Origin: Bacteroidota bacterium
Lineage (GTDB): Bacteria; Bacteroidota; Bacteroidia; 2-12-FULL-35-15
Direction of reading: 5' to 3'
Length of the DNA stretch: 59,942 bases
Assembly (NCBI GenBank): GCA_947479085.1
Contig: CANJYB010000024.1
Location: forward strand, 1 to 59,942
Shown here: in pieces, positions 1-9,116 of the stretch
How positions within the stretch are numbered: position 1 is the stretch's first letter
Layout of the letters: each line of letters opens with the position of its first letter
The notes under the pieces: model-generated
The model's database searches: none
What the model saw: the letters and a program-made list of their open reading frames with translations, nothing else
Told to the model about the DNA's origin: nothing
Made by a program: the position numbers and the translations under genes

Positions 1-2255
1 CTATCGGAACATCCACCGGTATTAACTACAATTAACTTAACGCAATAATTACCTTCGGTGGCATAAGTATGGCCCGGAGAATTCAACAGCGAAGTATTGC
101 TAAGGCCGGAAGAAGGGTCGTCAAAATTCCAGGAATAAAAACTTCCTCCGTACGTGCTATTTACAAAAGTAACTGCTGTGTTTGGAGAAACGATGGAAGA
201 TGGAGATATAGTAAAATGTGCTACAGGTGTTGTGTCCACATGTATCAACCCATTATAATAGGTGGTTCCCCAGCATCCGAAACTTTTGCAGGAAATCTGA
301 ACATTGTAATTACCCGGATTGGCATAACAATGCAACGGATCAGAATCATCGCCTGCCGCTCCATCACCAAAAAAATAAGTTACCGAATCGCAATTGGTGC
401 CTGCCAGTTCATTGAACTGAATGCACAATGGTGCACATCCACTGGTTATATTGGCAGAGATTTGCGGAGTAGGTGTTGGAGCTATCACCACCGTTGCTAT
501 ATCTGTATCGGTGCATCCTGATGTGGAACCGGTAACGGTGTAACTGGTGGTGGTATTGGGCGATGCAGTGGCTGTATTAGTTCCTGTAACAGTAACTCCT
601 GAAGACCAGGTGTAAGAAGAAGCACCACTGGCCGTAAAGGTAGCCAAACCTCCCAGGCAGACCGTATCATCTGTTACCAGCACAGTAGGTGTGGCCAATG
701 CCCCAACAAGGATGGTATCGGAATCGGTGCCGCACTGGGCCGTTACGGTTACAAAATAAGTTCCGGGTGAGTTAACCGTTATGCTTGGATTGGTACTGGT
801 GGTACTCCACAAATAGCTGCCGGAGCCGCCTGTAGGTGTCAACACCAGACTTACTCCCGAACAAAGTGCAGTATCATTTCCCAATGCAATAGTGGGCGGA
901 GCCACTATATTGACTACCACTGTAACTGTATCAACAGGTGGAATAAGGGTAGCACCATAGGTGATGGCGTTTACTGTATAAGTACCCGGGCCAGTAAAAA
1001 TATGAAAAGGATGAAACAATGTAGAAGTATCAGCCAAACCAGTTGCAGGATTATCAAAGTTCCAGAAAACAGAATCGACTCCGGTGGTATCTGTTAATGA
1101 AAAATAAGTGGAATCGGTAACGCAGGTGTTAATAAAGGTAATGCCGGGCGCGTTAAAAAAAGATTGAATGATATTTGGCAAACCTCCCTGACCATTGAAT
1201 CCGGCAAGAGGAACCGCCACATCCGTATAATTACAGGAAGTTCCTAAACCATTGGGATTGGCAATACATGACAAATCGCCCTGGCTCCACTTGGTACCGT
1301 ATATTTTCCCATCTACGGCTAGTTGCAAAGCACCGTATCCAAAACCCGATGCGGCACTTCCGATAACAGTGGACGAAGCTATAATGGCTGCTGATGTAGG
1401 TAGGGTCATATTAAACTGAAGAATATCCAACGAGCTTTCTGAAGCTAAATAAAGTCTTCTTCCATCAGGCGAAAACTCTGCACCGTAAGGCAGGGTAAAA
1501 CTTGGAGTAAACGTAAAGTCGTTGGTTAATGCTCCTGTAGTGGTATTAAAACTAAGCACATCCACCGTATTGATGTAATCCCAAACGTTCACCATTTTGT
1601 TACTCTGGCTGTTAATTTTCATGTACCCTACTCCATCGCTTGCCCCATCGGATGTTCCGGTGGCATAAGTAGATGCGGTAAGATTTACTCCCGCAGAGGT
1701 TACTGAATAAACCAGATACACATTGCCTCCCCATTGATGCGAAATGACCCAGTAATCCTGGTTATTGGCCTGTTTTACTGCAGTTACTTTTTCTGAAACA
1801 GGTGTATGTATGGGTACATTTTTCAAACTGGTAACATCTCCTAATCCTCCGGCCAGTGTCATGTCTACTTCGGAATAGCGCAACCCGTTAGAACCTCCCA
1901 CAGCGGCAACTGTAAATATATAATAAATACTACTGCTGCCCGGCTTGGGAACTATGATGGCCGACTGAGAAGCACTCGGGTCACCCATCAAACCAAAACC
2001 ATTTGGCATGGCTATATTCAGACGGTTATACACTGTTATTCCATCGGTATAAAACAATAAAGCACCTGCACTGGTGGAAATGGAAGCGCATCCTTCCTGG
2101 GTATAAAGCGCCCCGGTGGTAAGCGCTACCGGCGAACCACTGTTAAAATCGAGCGCAGCATTGTTTCCAAAAAACCAGAAATTTCCTTGCCCCTGGGCAA
2201 ACACAAAAGATACCGAAACAAGCAATACGGCTGTCAGCAATAGTTTATTTTTCAT
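1..2255 (-). CDS. Secreted PKD/Ig-like repeat protein, N-terminal part (runs off left edge)
   Basis: The frame is open from an ATG at 2255 to the window edge, about 751 codons without a stop. Residues 1-21 are a signal peptide ending in VFAQ. Residues ~22-370 read like a beta-propeller-type domain (WFFGNNAALDF, YSEVDMTLAGG, FSPDGRRLYLASE). From ~380 there follow PKD/Ig-like modules with W-x-F-D and Y-x-V signatures (VFWNFDNPATG, YFFGDGAAGDDSD, YSWNFDDPSSG). By analogy with the giants at 41810-50029 it probably ends in a T9SS type B tail, but that part lies outside the window. Role inferred: cell-surface or secreted adhesin-like protein. The family of the N-terminal domain was not identified. 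Confidence 0.85.
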   Translation of the reverse strand, partial: MKNKLLLTAVLLVSVSFVFAQGQGNFWFFGNNAALDFNSGSPVALTTGALYTQEGCASISTSAGALLFYTDGITVYNRLNIAMPNGFGLMGDPSASQSAIIVPKPGSSSIYYIFTVAAVGGSNGLRYSEVDMTLAGGLGDVTSLKNVPIHTPVSEKVTAVKQANNQDYWVISHQWGGNVYLVYSVTSAGVNLTASTYATGTSDGASDGVGYMKINSQSNKMVNVWDYINTVDVLSFNTTTGALTNDFTFTPSFTLPYGAEFSPDGRRLYLASESSLDILQFNMTLPTSAAIIASSTVIGSAASGFGYGALQLAVDGKIYGTKWSQGDLSCIANPNGLGTSCNYTDVAVPLAGFNGQGGLPNIIQSFFNAPGITFINTCVTDSTYFSLTDTTGVDSVFWNFDNPATGLADTSTLFHPFHIFTGPGTYTVNAITYGATLIPPVDTVTVVVNIVAPPTIALGNDTALCSGVSLVLTPTGGSGSYLWSTTSTNPSITVNSPGTYFVTVTAQCGTDSDTILVGALATPTVLVTDDTVCLGGLATFTASGASSYTWSSGVTVTGTNTATASPNTTTSYTVTGSTSGCTDTDIATVVIAPTPTPQISANITSGCAPLCIQFNELAGTNCDSVTYFFGDGAAGDDSDPLHCYANPGNYNVQISCKSFGCWGTTYYNGLIHVDTTPVAHFTISPSSIVSPNTAVTFVNSTYGGSFYSWNFDDPSSGLSNTSLLNSPGHTYATEGNYCVKLIVVNTGGCSD

Positions 2256-2388
2256 GCGATAATTTTTTTAAACGTTTGTGAAAGTAGGTTTTTTTTTGAT
2301 TGCTTACTTACAAGTACATCTTGCTTCTCATTTATACAGACGCAAAAAAAGGGGAAATGGTTGCATGGGGTTAGTACCCCACTCCTTA

Positions 2389-2423
2389 ATCCCCTCCCCA
2401 AAGGAGAGGGGTAGCTGGTGAGC
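2389..2423. repeat. Palindromic CCCCTC/GAGGGG intergenic repeat, diverged copy
   Basis: CCCCTC and GAGAGGGG arms around a short loop, followed by GTAGCTGGTGA. It has the same design as the repeats at 20874, 21289 and 21414 around the DUF559 gene, but is clearly diverged in sequence. Confidence 0.55.
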
Positions 2424-2574
2424 TTCTTAAAATACTGGAGAAGAGTCCTATAAAAAACCTACCCTTTCCACTAATGCATGAAAAACCAGCATTTGCTAAC
2501 CGATTAAATTTGAATTTAGATTTAAAACAACTGTTACTTAACATATGAGGGGATAAACCGTTAACAAAATACTG

Positions 2575-2784
2575 CATTACTAGTGCAACAAAATAAATAT
2601 TTACATTAATTTTAATTCAGTTAAATAGAACACATATAATATCCACTTTAATATAGTATTTGTTACACTAAACATTTTAAATATTAATTACAATATATAC
2701 TTTGTTGTACTAAACAATTTAAATATTAATACTAATATTTTATCTGTTATGCAGAACATATTTAATATTATAGTAAATTTGTAA
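2575..2784. repeat. Phased array 1: five 42-bp (2 x 21-bp) AT-rich units
   Basis: Units begin at 2575, 2617, 2659, 2701 and 2743. The best-conserved pair (2659 and 2701) reads TTTGTTACACTAAACATTTT and TTTGTTGTACTAAACAATTT, each followed by a second 21-bp half starting AATATTAAT. The half-unit spacing is 21 bp throughout. All frames contain stops, so the array is not coding. It ends 114 bp before the gene at 2899. No promoter with both boxes was seen in the remaining leader. Confidence 0.75.
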
Positions 2785-2898
2785 TACGCTACACCAGCCA
2801 ACGATGGTTTTGGAAAGAATTTAATCGTTAAGTAGTAGCTGAACACGCATTTTTTAAACTATATATTATCTGAAATGATTGTTAACTAACTTATTACT

Positions 2899-3846
2899 AT
2901 GAAAACAATAAAAAGAACAATGCCCAGAAGCGATGAGGACAAAGCAATGGCCATTAACACAGCTAAAAGAGTAAAAGATTACATCCCACCAGCCAATATG
3001 CCGCTTACTTTAAGCACACAGGCATGGCTGGATTCGGTAGCTTTAACTTTAAGAAATGCTGACATGACCATAAGGATAGCCACCGTAAACCAAAAAAGCA
3101 ATAAACTTTTGACTGATAAAGCTTTTGCAAAGGCAAAGATGTTTATCAGTCATTATTTCCAGGCATTTAATAATGGGGTGGACAGGGGGCTGTTTCATAA
3201 AAGCAATCGTGCTTTATTTGGGTTGGCTGCCAATAGTGATGCGGTGCCTGTATTAACATCAAAAGAAAACATACGCTACTGGGGAGGACAAATAGCTTCG
3301 GGAGATGCGGAAAGAATAGCACAGGGAGGAGCTGCGATGAGCAACCCATCTGCTGCTGAGGTAAAAGAAGCAGTGGACGATTTCATTTTAAAGAACAGTG
3401 CGCTGAATGCAAACATAGGAGTATTGAACGAAGCCAAAAGGGTACTGAAAAAATTGCGCCCGGAAATAAAAAGACTGATAAAACAGATATGGAACGAAGT
3501 GGAAGTGTATTGCACCAACCAAACGGCTTCGGCCAGGCGCAGTTATGGAAGACGATGGGGAATAGTGTATGTGTCGGATGTTATCAATACTATAAAAATA
3601 TCGGTGGTAAATAAAACTAACGGTGAGCGCATTCCGAAAGCATTGATTACTGTTTTGCAAAGCAAGAAAAAATATACAGCCGATACGAATGGCAACCTGG
3701 CTATAAAAACGACTGTGAAGAAAAAAATAACATTGGATATTACGATGAAAGATTTTGAACCTGCGGAAGTGATTATTAAGTTCAATAAAAAGTTAGCTAC
3801 TTATGTAGAAAGAATTGAATTGAACCCGATAGTAACTTTGGTTTAA
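2899..3846 (+). CDS. Unknown cytoplasmic protein, helical N-terminus plus beta-sandwich-like C-terminus
   Basis: 315 aa, no signal peptide, rich in Lys and Ala. Residues ~30-215 look alpha-helical (AWLDSVALTLRNADMTIRIA; AKRVLKKLRPEIKRLIKQIW). Residues ~228-315 look like a carboxypeptidase-regulatory or Ig-like beta-sandwich (IKISVVNKTNGERIPKALITV, then TADTNGNLAIKT and ITLDITMKDFEPAEV). I do not recognise the family. It stands alone behind phased array 1, and shares this two-part layout and upstream array position with the genes at 17195 and 50998. ATG at 2899 is the first in-frame start after a stop-rich leader. Confidence 0.85.
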   Translation: MKTIKRTMPRSDEDKAMAINTAKRVKDYIPPANMPLTLSTQAWLDSVALTLRNADMTIRIATVNQKSNKLLTDKAFAKAKMFISHYFQAFNNGVDRGLFHKSNRALFGLAANSDAVPVLTSKENIRYWGGQIASGDAERIAQGGAAMSNPSAAEVKEAVDDFILKNSALNANIGVLNEAKRVLKKLRPEIKRLIKQIWNEVEVYCTNQTASARRSYGRRWGIVYVSDVINTIKISVVNKTNGERIPKALITVLQSKKKYTADTNGNLAIKTTVKKKITLDITMKDFEPAEVIIKFNKKLATYVERIELNPIVTLV

Positions 3847-3957
3847 ATAGGAAATGTTTTGGGGGAGGGGGAAGATTTGTTTACTTTTGGTGGGGAAATA
3901 AAATGAATTTTGTTTGATTGTTATTAAACAAAAAAGAATAATACAATTAAAAACAAA

Positions 3958-4041
3958 ATGAAGAAAAGGCATCTTTTATTTTTAATATTAATGGCTCTGT
4001 TTTACAACCAGATAATAATAGTTCAGGAAAGGCCTAATTAA
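3958..4041 (+). pseudogene. Signal-peptide-like remnant (27 codons)
   Basis: ATG AAG AAA AGG followed by a hydrophobic run (LLFLILMALFYN) and then a stop after 27 codons. It looks like the leader of a secreted protein whose body has been lost, just upstream of the T9SS gene at 4115. A genuine short peptide cannot be excluded. Confidence 0.35.
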
Positions 4042-4114
4042 TGCTGGGAATTTGATGAATAGGTAAATCAATCCGCGAGATAATTCAGTTTAAAAGATAT
4101 TATAAATTAAGAAA

Positions 4115-5044
4115 ATGAAAAAAACATTTACAATTGTTACCCTATTATTCATTAGTATGAATATCCAAGCTCAGACCTGTGGTTATGATTCAACAGGCAG
4201 TTGCGGGACAACTAACTTAACAACTATTGGTACTAATGATGATACAATTACTTATTTTCAGTATCCGGCACCATTTGGAAACTATTTTACTTCCGGATCC
4301 GAGCAGCATATTTATCGTGTTGCTGAACTTAATGCTGCTGGGATGATTGGGGCCTCAAAAATTGATGGCCTTGGTTTTTATGTTGTGGATACTCTTGGGG
4401 GATTTACTAATTACCATGAATTTACTATTACAATGGGCTGCACCACAGACTCCTCATTTTTTGACACTTCCGATATTCAAGGTCTTGTACCTGTTTTTCC
4501 TTCTTCTAATCATCACGTTTCTATCGGTTGGAATTTTTTCCATTTCCCAACCTCCTATACTTGGGATGGAATTTCTAACCTGGTTGTAGGAACTTGTTTT
4601 AACATGGGTCCTCCTTATCCTTTCTGGACAGGAAATTGCTTATCCATTAACTCTTCGACTTCCTATTTATCCTCCATTTCCAAGGCTTCTGACGGGTCTG
4701 ATCAATGCACCGACACGGCTCATTATTATTCCGCATATTATAAACATCCGATGATACAACTTAATTACTGTATGTCCACAATTGGAATAAATGAATTGGT
4801 AGGTGGTGCAGCCATCACAATATATCCTAACCCATTTACCAATCAAACCACAATTACTTTTAATGATAATCTAAAGCATACCATAAAAATCATGGATGTA
4901 TTAGGTAAGGAAATAAAAACCATGGCTAACCTTCAAGGAAAGGAAATAACAATAGACAAAGGCGAAATGCATGCAGGGATTTATTTTCTGCAAATAACAG
5001 ATCAGAATAAAAATGTGGTGAATAGGAAAATTGTAGTTGAATAA
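4115..5044 (+). CDS. T9SS type A secreted protein
   Basis: 309 aa. Signal peptide at residues 1-19 (ending NIQAQ). Residues ~25-215 form a Cys-containing beta-rich module with QYPAPFGNYFTSG, YRVAELNAAGMIG, ITMGCTT and WDGISNLVVGTCFN. The same module recurs inside both giants at 41810-45835 and 45953-50029. Residues ~225-309 are a type A sorting domain (ITIYPNPFTNQTTITF, IKIMDVLGKEIKT, GIYFLQITDQN, KIVVE), which directs export through the type IX system and surface attachment or release. The module's function is unknown. Followed by a strong hairpin terminator at 5075-5100. Confidence 0.9.
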   Translation: MKKTFTIVTLLFISMNIQAQTCGYDSTGSCGTTNLTTIGTNDDTITYFQYPAPFGNYFTSGSEQHIYRVAELNAAGMIGASKIDGLGFYVVDTLGGFTNYHEFTITMGCTTDSSFFDTSDIQGLVPVFPSSNHHVSIGWNFFHFPTSYTWDGISNLVVGTCFNMGPPYPFWTGNCLSINSSTSYLSSISKASDGSDQCTDTAHYYSAYYKHPMIQLNYCMSTIGINELVGGAAITIYPNPFTNQTTITFNDNLKHTIKIMDVLGKEIKTMANLQGKEITIDKGEMHAGIYFLQITDQNKNVVNRKIVVE

Positions 5045-5074
5045 GATTTAAACAAGTAGAATTTCATTTTTTCC

Positions 5075-5100
5075 TTTGCAGGTGTTTTTTCACCTGCAAA
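5075..5100 (+). terminator. Hairpin terminator after the gene at 4115
   Basis: Perfect 10-bp stem TTTGCAGGTG / CACCTGCAAA closing a six-T loop, 31 bp after the stop codon. The T tract sits in the loop rather than after the stem on the plus strand, so its efficiency is uncertain. Confidence 0.55.
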
Positions 5101-5107
5101 CAAAAGA

Positions 5108-5162
5108 AAGAAAAATACAGATGGCAAGTGTCAGCGTTTGTTGGTGAAAACACCAACAAAGG
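5108..5162. repeat. Hairpin repeat family A, copy 1
   Basis: Contains AAGTGTCAGCG followed by GTTTGTTGGTG AAAA CACCAACAAA, an about 10-bp stem with an AAAA loop. About 50 bp, including an A-rich leader, is repeated at 5796-5853, so the two copies bracket the gene at 5191. A third, shorter copy lies at 33374. Confidence 0.8.
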
Positions 5163-5190
5163 TTAAAGGAAAGAATGTTACTTTTGGGAA

Positions 5191-5742
5191 ATGAAAAAAC
5201 TATGTAGTTTAATTTTTGCTTTTATTATTATTCAAACAGGGAGTGCACAACCTAAAATTTTGCCACGTGCAAAAATTCTGTACAAAATTAAAATTAATAC
5301 TTCTGAAAACACTACCTTACACAAAGGAACATTATATAGTGTTAATGATAGCAGTGTCGTTTTAATTACTGACCCAGATCGTCATGCTACTAAAAGGAAT
5401 TCTGGTTCTGAAAAGAAGGTTATTGTTTCGGCCAATCAAATAGATTATATATTAATATGGAAAAAGAATAGAATGGGAAGATCTGTTTTGGCCTCAACTT
5501 GTATTGGAGGAATTATCGGTACCATAGTTGGTTATTCCACCGGTAACGACAAAACAGGTACCGTTTCATTTAATCCGGAAGAGAAAGCTCTTACCGGTTT
5601 TATAGGAGGTGCCATTCCTGGTGCTATCATAGGTTGTTTCATTGGTTCCTTTAAAATAAAGATACCGATAAATAAAAACATTGATATGCTTAAGAATAAA
5701 AGAGATTTCTTAGCTAGAAGAAGTGCTTTGGAAATGCCTTGA
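5191..5742 (+). CDS. Small envelope protein with glycine-rich membrane segments, unknown
   Basis: 183 aa. Signal peptide at residues 1-19 (ending TGSAQ). A short beta-rich part (LHKGTLYSVNDSSVVLI, ANQIDYILIW) is followed by two glycine-rich hydrophobic stretches at ~107-122 (TCIGGIIGTIVGYSTG) and ~136-152 (GFIGGAIPGAIIGCFIG), resembling glycine-zipper membrane segments. The start of the mature region resembles the envelope proteins at 15007 and 18100 only in general design. The gene is bracketed by hairpin repeats at 5108 and 5796. A TACTTTTG box lies 5 bp before the ATG, which would imply a leaderless mRNA if used. Confidence 0.8.
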   Translation: MKKLCSLIFAFIIIQTGSAQPKILPRAKILYKIKINTSENTTLHKGTLYSVNDSSVVLITDPDRHATKRNSGSEKKVIVSANQIDYILIWKKNRMGRSVLASTCIGGIIGTIVGYSTGNDKTGTVSFNPEEKALTGFIGGAIPGAIIGCFIGSFKIKIPINKNIDMLKNKRDFLARRSALEMP

Positions 5743-5795
5743 TAAAAGTTTTGTATTTCAGCCTTTGTTCGTGTTTTTTTTAGCTGAAAAAGATA

Positions 5796-5853
5796 GAAGG
5801 AAAAAATACAAATGACAAGTGTCAGCGTTTGTTGGTGAAAACACCAACAAAGG
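5796..5853. repeat. Hairpin repeat family A, copy 2
   Basis: Near-identical to copy 1 over about 50 bp, including AAGTGTCAGCG and the stem GTTTGTTGGTG / CACCAACAAA. It is in direct orientation relative to copy 1 and lies downstream of the gene at 5191. Confidence 0.8.
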
Positions 5854-5960
5854 CGAAATAGCTCTTTACTCCCATTCATCCCTACTAAAAGCCAACCATC
5901 AAATAAGTAACATCAAATCGTTTTATTTTCTACTTTTATCATCTTAAAAATAAAAACACA

Positions 5961-8090
5961 ATGATTAAAAAACTTCTACCTATGATTTTAGTTTCAGCAC
6001 TTGCAGCATGCAACGGTGGCGAGAAAAAAGAAACAACCGGCACTGCCTTAAAATATGTGCAGACCAGGAAATGCGATACTGTGGATACCTATTTCGGAAC
6101 CAAAGTAGCTGACCCGTACCGCTGGCTGGAAGATGATAAAAGTGCAGAAACAGGAGATTGGGTAAAAGCTCAGAACAAGGTAACGTTTGATTACCTGGCC
6201 ACTATTCCGTTTCGCGATAAAATAAAAGAACGCCTGACCAAGATATGGAACTTTGCCAAATGCAGTGCACCAAGCAAAAAGAAAAATTATTATTTCTACT
6301 CCAAAAATTCAGGAGTGCAAAACCAAAGCGTGCTGTATGTGCAGGAAGGATTAGCGGGCACACCTCGCATATTGCTTGACCCTAATACACTGGCGGCTGA
6401 TGGTACCGCTTCATTGGGAAGCACTTCGGTAAGTAAAGATGCAAAGTACATGGCATATACCATTAACCGTGCGGGCAGCGACTGGGAAGAAATTTTTGTA
6501 TTGGAAGTAGCTACCGGAAAACAACTGTCAGATAATATTAAATGGGTAAAGTTTTCTGACCTTGCCTGGAAAGGTGATGGATTCTATTATTCGGCTTACG
6601 ATGCACCTGGCAAGGATGCACATACGCTTTCGAATAAAAATGAATTTCATAAAGTGTATTATCATAAAGTGGGCACTGAACAAGCCAAAGACGAATTGGT
6701 TTATCAGGACAAGGAACATGCACAACGTAATTTTTCAGCAGCCACTACCGAAGATCAAAAACTTTTATTGCTGTACGGTACAGAATCTACTTCCGGAACT
6801 TCGCTTGCTGTAAAGGATTTAAGCAAACCTAATTCTGCTTTTGTAACACTTGTAGATAATTTTGAAAACAATTATGGTGTGGTGGATAATGTAGGGAACG
6901 ATTTATATGTGATAACAGATAAAGGTGCTCCTAAATACCAGTTATTGAAAATAGACATCACCAAAAAACCTGTATATGAAAACTGGGAAAAGATAATTCC
7001 TGAAAGCAATGATTTGCTGGAAAGTGTTTCGAACAGCAATGGAAAGTTTGTGGCTAAATATCTGAAAGATGTAACCAGCCGTTTATATATATTTGACAGA
7101 GCAGGAAAGAAAGAAAATGAAATTCAGTTGCCGGGCATTTGCAAGGTGGATGCCTTTGACAGTGACAAGGAAGATAGTCTTGCATTTTTTACTTACAAAA
7201 CTTTTACCGCTCCTGATGTTATTTACAAATACAATATTGTAACCAATAAAATGAACATCTGGTTTAAACCCGAAATTGATTTTAAGAGCGATGACTACGA
7301 AACCAATCAGGTGTTCTACACCAGCAAGGATGGGCAAAAAATTCCAATGTTTATTACCAGCAAAAAAGGATTGGTGTTGGATGGAAATAACCCTTGTTTC
7401 CTTTTTGGTTATGGTGGATTCAACTCTTATTATTCACCCGAATTCAGAACCGACAGGGCTATCTTTTTAGAAAATGGCGGAGTGTATGCTATCCCGGGTT
7501 TACGTGGTGGGGGAGATTATGGTGAAGACTGGCACAAGGCTGGTACCAAATGCCAGAAACAAAATGTATTTAATGATTTTATTGCAGCAGGCGAATACCT
7601 GATAAAAGAAAAATATACCTCGCATGATAAACTGGCTATCCATGGTCGTTCCAATGGAGGTTTACTTATAGGTGCGGTAATGACGCAGCGCCCGGATTTA
7701 GCAAAAGTGGCTATTCCAACCGTTGGGGTAATGGACATGTTGCGTTATCATAAATTCACCATTGGCTGGGCGTGGGCAAGCGATTATGGTAAAAGTGATA
7801 ACCAGGAAGAATTTAATTGTTTAATAAAATATTCCCCGCTTCATAATATTAAGGAAGCAGAATATCCGGCTACATTGGTTACCACTGGCGACCATGACGA
7901 CCGTGTGGTTCCTGCTCATTCATTTAAGTTTATAGCAACCCTACAGGAAAAGCAAAAAGGTAACAACCCTGTGCTGGTAAGAATTGACACCAATGCAGGG
8001 CATGGTTCAGGTAAACCGACTTCCAAACAAATTGATGAATACAGCGACATCTGGAGTTTTGTATTTTATAATTTAGGGATGAAATATTAG
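5961..8090 (+). CDS. Prolyl oligopeptidase family serine peptidase (S9A), lipoprotein
   Basis: 709 aa, the usual length for prolyl endopeptidase. The N-terminus MIKKLLPMILVSALAAC carries a lipobox (LAAC, Cys16), so it is predicted to be a membrane-anchored periplasmic or surface lipoprotein. Residues ~35-430 form the seven-bladed propeller region (DPYRWLEDDKS at its start) and ~430-709 the alpha/beta-hydrolase. The catalytic nucleophile is Ser564 in GRSNGG, the HDDRVVP motif at 645-651 supplies the Asp, and His681 lies in NAGHGSG. It cleaves short peptides after proline. Single gene, followed 29 bp later by the DUF1801 gene. Confidence 0.95.
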   Translation: MIKKLLPMILVSALAACNGGEKKETTGTALKYVQTRKCDTVDTYFGTKVADPYRWLEDDKSAETGDWVKAQNKVTFDYLATIPFRDKIKERLTKIWNFAKCSAPSKKKNYYFYSKNSGVQNQSVLYVQEGLAGTPRILLDPNTLAADGTASLGSTSVSKDAKYMAYTINRAGSDWEEIFVLEVATGKQLSDNIKWVKFSDLAWKGDGFYYSAYDAPGKDAHTLSNKNEFHKVYYHKVGTEQAKDELVYQDKEHAQRNFSAATTEDQKLLLLYGTESTSGTSLAVKDLSKPNSAFVTLVDNFENNYGVVDNVGNDLYVITDKGAPKYQLLKIDITKKPVYENWEKIIPESNDLLESVSNSNGKFVAKYLKDVTSRLYIFDRAGKKENEIQLPGICKVDAFDSDKEDSLAFFTYKTFTAPDVIYKYNIVTNKMNIWFKPEIDFKSDDYETNQVFYTSKDGQKIPMFITSKKGLVLDGNNPCFLFGYGGFNSYYSPEFRTDRAIFLENGGVYAIPGLRGGGDYGEDWHKAGTKCQKQNVFNDFIAAGEYLIKEKYTSHDKLAIHGRSNGGLLIGAVMTQRPDLAKVAIPTVGVMDMLRYHKFTIGWAWASDYGKSDNQEEFNCLIKYSPLHNIKEAEYPATLVTTGDHDDRVVPAHSFKFIATLQEKQKGNNPVLVRIDTNAGHGSGKPTSKQIDEYSDIWSFVFYNLGMKY

Positions 8091-8119
8091 GGTTCGGATA
8101 AAGAATAATTTAATTCATT

Positions 8120-8533
8120 ATGGCAGAGTTAAAAACAAAAAAAACAAAAATGAGTGTTGAAGATTTCATCAACACCATTGAGGACGAACAAAAGCGAAAG
8201 GACAGTTTCACCATTTTAAAAATGATGGAGCAGGTTACAAAAGAAAAAGCTAAAATGTGGGGACCAAGTATTATTGGTTTTTGCGATGTTCATCTTAAAT
8301 ATGAAAGCGGAAGGGAACTGGATTGGTTCAAGATTGGGTTCTCTCCGCGCAAAGCAAATTTGACTTTGTATATTTCAGGTGCTGTTAACAGTCAAACTGA
8401 ATTGATTAAAAAACTTGGAAAATATAAAACAAGTAAGGGTTGTTTATACATCAATAAACTTTCAGATATTGATCAGGACATACTGAAACAATTAATTGAA
8501 GAAGGTTTCAAGGAAAAGCCTTTTCATAAATGA
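8120..8533 (+). CDS. DUF1801 (YdhG-like) domain protein
   Basis: 137 aa. Matches the DUF1801 pattern closely: VEDFINTIEDEQKRKDS near the N-terminus, MWGPSIIGF, the KYESGRELDWFKIGFSPRK core, and LGKYKTSKGCLYINKL near the C-terminus. No signal peptide, so cytosolic; the biochemical function of the family is unknown to me. The end overlaps the end of convergent rlmH by 10 bp. Confidence 0.9.
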   Translation: MAELKTKKTKMSVEDFINTIEDEQKRKDSFTILKMMEQVTKEKAKMWGPSIIGFCDVHLKYESGRELDWFKIGFSPRKANLTLYISGAVNSQTELIKKLGKYKTSKGCLYINKLSDIDQDILKQLIEEGFKEKPFHK

Positions 8534-8997
8534 TGATAAGGTTCGTTCCGTAAAATAGTCATTGCCCTGTAAAGCTGCTCAACAAAAAATAACCTTACCA
8601 TTTGGTGGGAAAAGGTCATTTTAGACAGGGCTATTTTACCATTGGCCCTTTTGTATACTTCTTCCGAAAAACCATAAGGTCCGCCTACCACAAATATTAC
8701 ATTCTTTATTCCTGAATTCATTTCCTTCTGGATAAAATCCGAGAAACCAACCGAATTGTGCTCCTTTCCGTTTTCATCCAGCAAAATTAGTTTATCTGAA
8801 GGCTGAACTCCTTTGAGTATCAACTCTCCCTCCTTCTGCTTTTGTTGTTCAATGCTCAGGGCTTTTGTATTTTTAAGTGCAGGAATAACAATGGTTTCGA
8901 ACGAAATATAGTGTTTAAGCCTTTGTTCATAGACCGTGTAACCTTTAATTATATAATCGTCTTCTGTTTTTCCATTCAGGATAAGTGTTATTTTCAT
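8524..8997 (-). CDS. rlmH: 23S rRNA (pseudouridine1915-N3)-methyltransferase RlmH
   Basis: 157 aa, the normal SPOUT-family length. Diagnostic elements are the SAM-binding knot VIFVVGGPYGFSEEV, KIALSKMTFSHQMVRLFFVEQLYRA, and the C-terminal NEPYHHL. It methylates pseudouridine 1915 in helix 69 of 23S rRNA using SAM. Divergent from the gene at 9117, with 119 bp between them. Confidence 0.97.
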   Translation of the reverse strand: MKITLILNGKTEDDYIIKGYTVYEQRLKHYISFETIVIPALKNTKALSIEQQKQKEGELILKGVQPSDKLILLDENGKEHNSVGFSDFIQKEMNSGIKNVIFVVGGPYGFSEEVYKRANGKIALSKMTFSHQMVRLFFVEQLYRAMTILRNEPYHHL

Positions 8998-9116
8998 CTT
9001 TTAATTAGTATTTCGATGTAAAAAAACTATATTTTTGCTTCAGATTTACATTTAAGGCAAATTATTATTCACAGTATGGCTTAATAATTGCATAAATCCG
9101 GAAAACAAAATTAACA

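Noticed and set aside
69-521. 150-codon plus-strand open frame
   Set aside because: Lies wholly antisense to the intact secreted PKD gene and has no protein-like composition.
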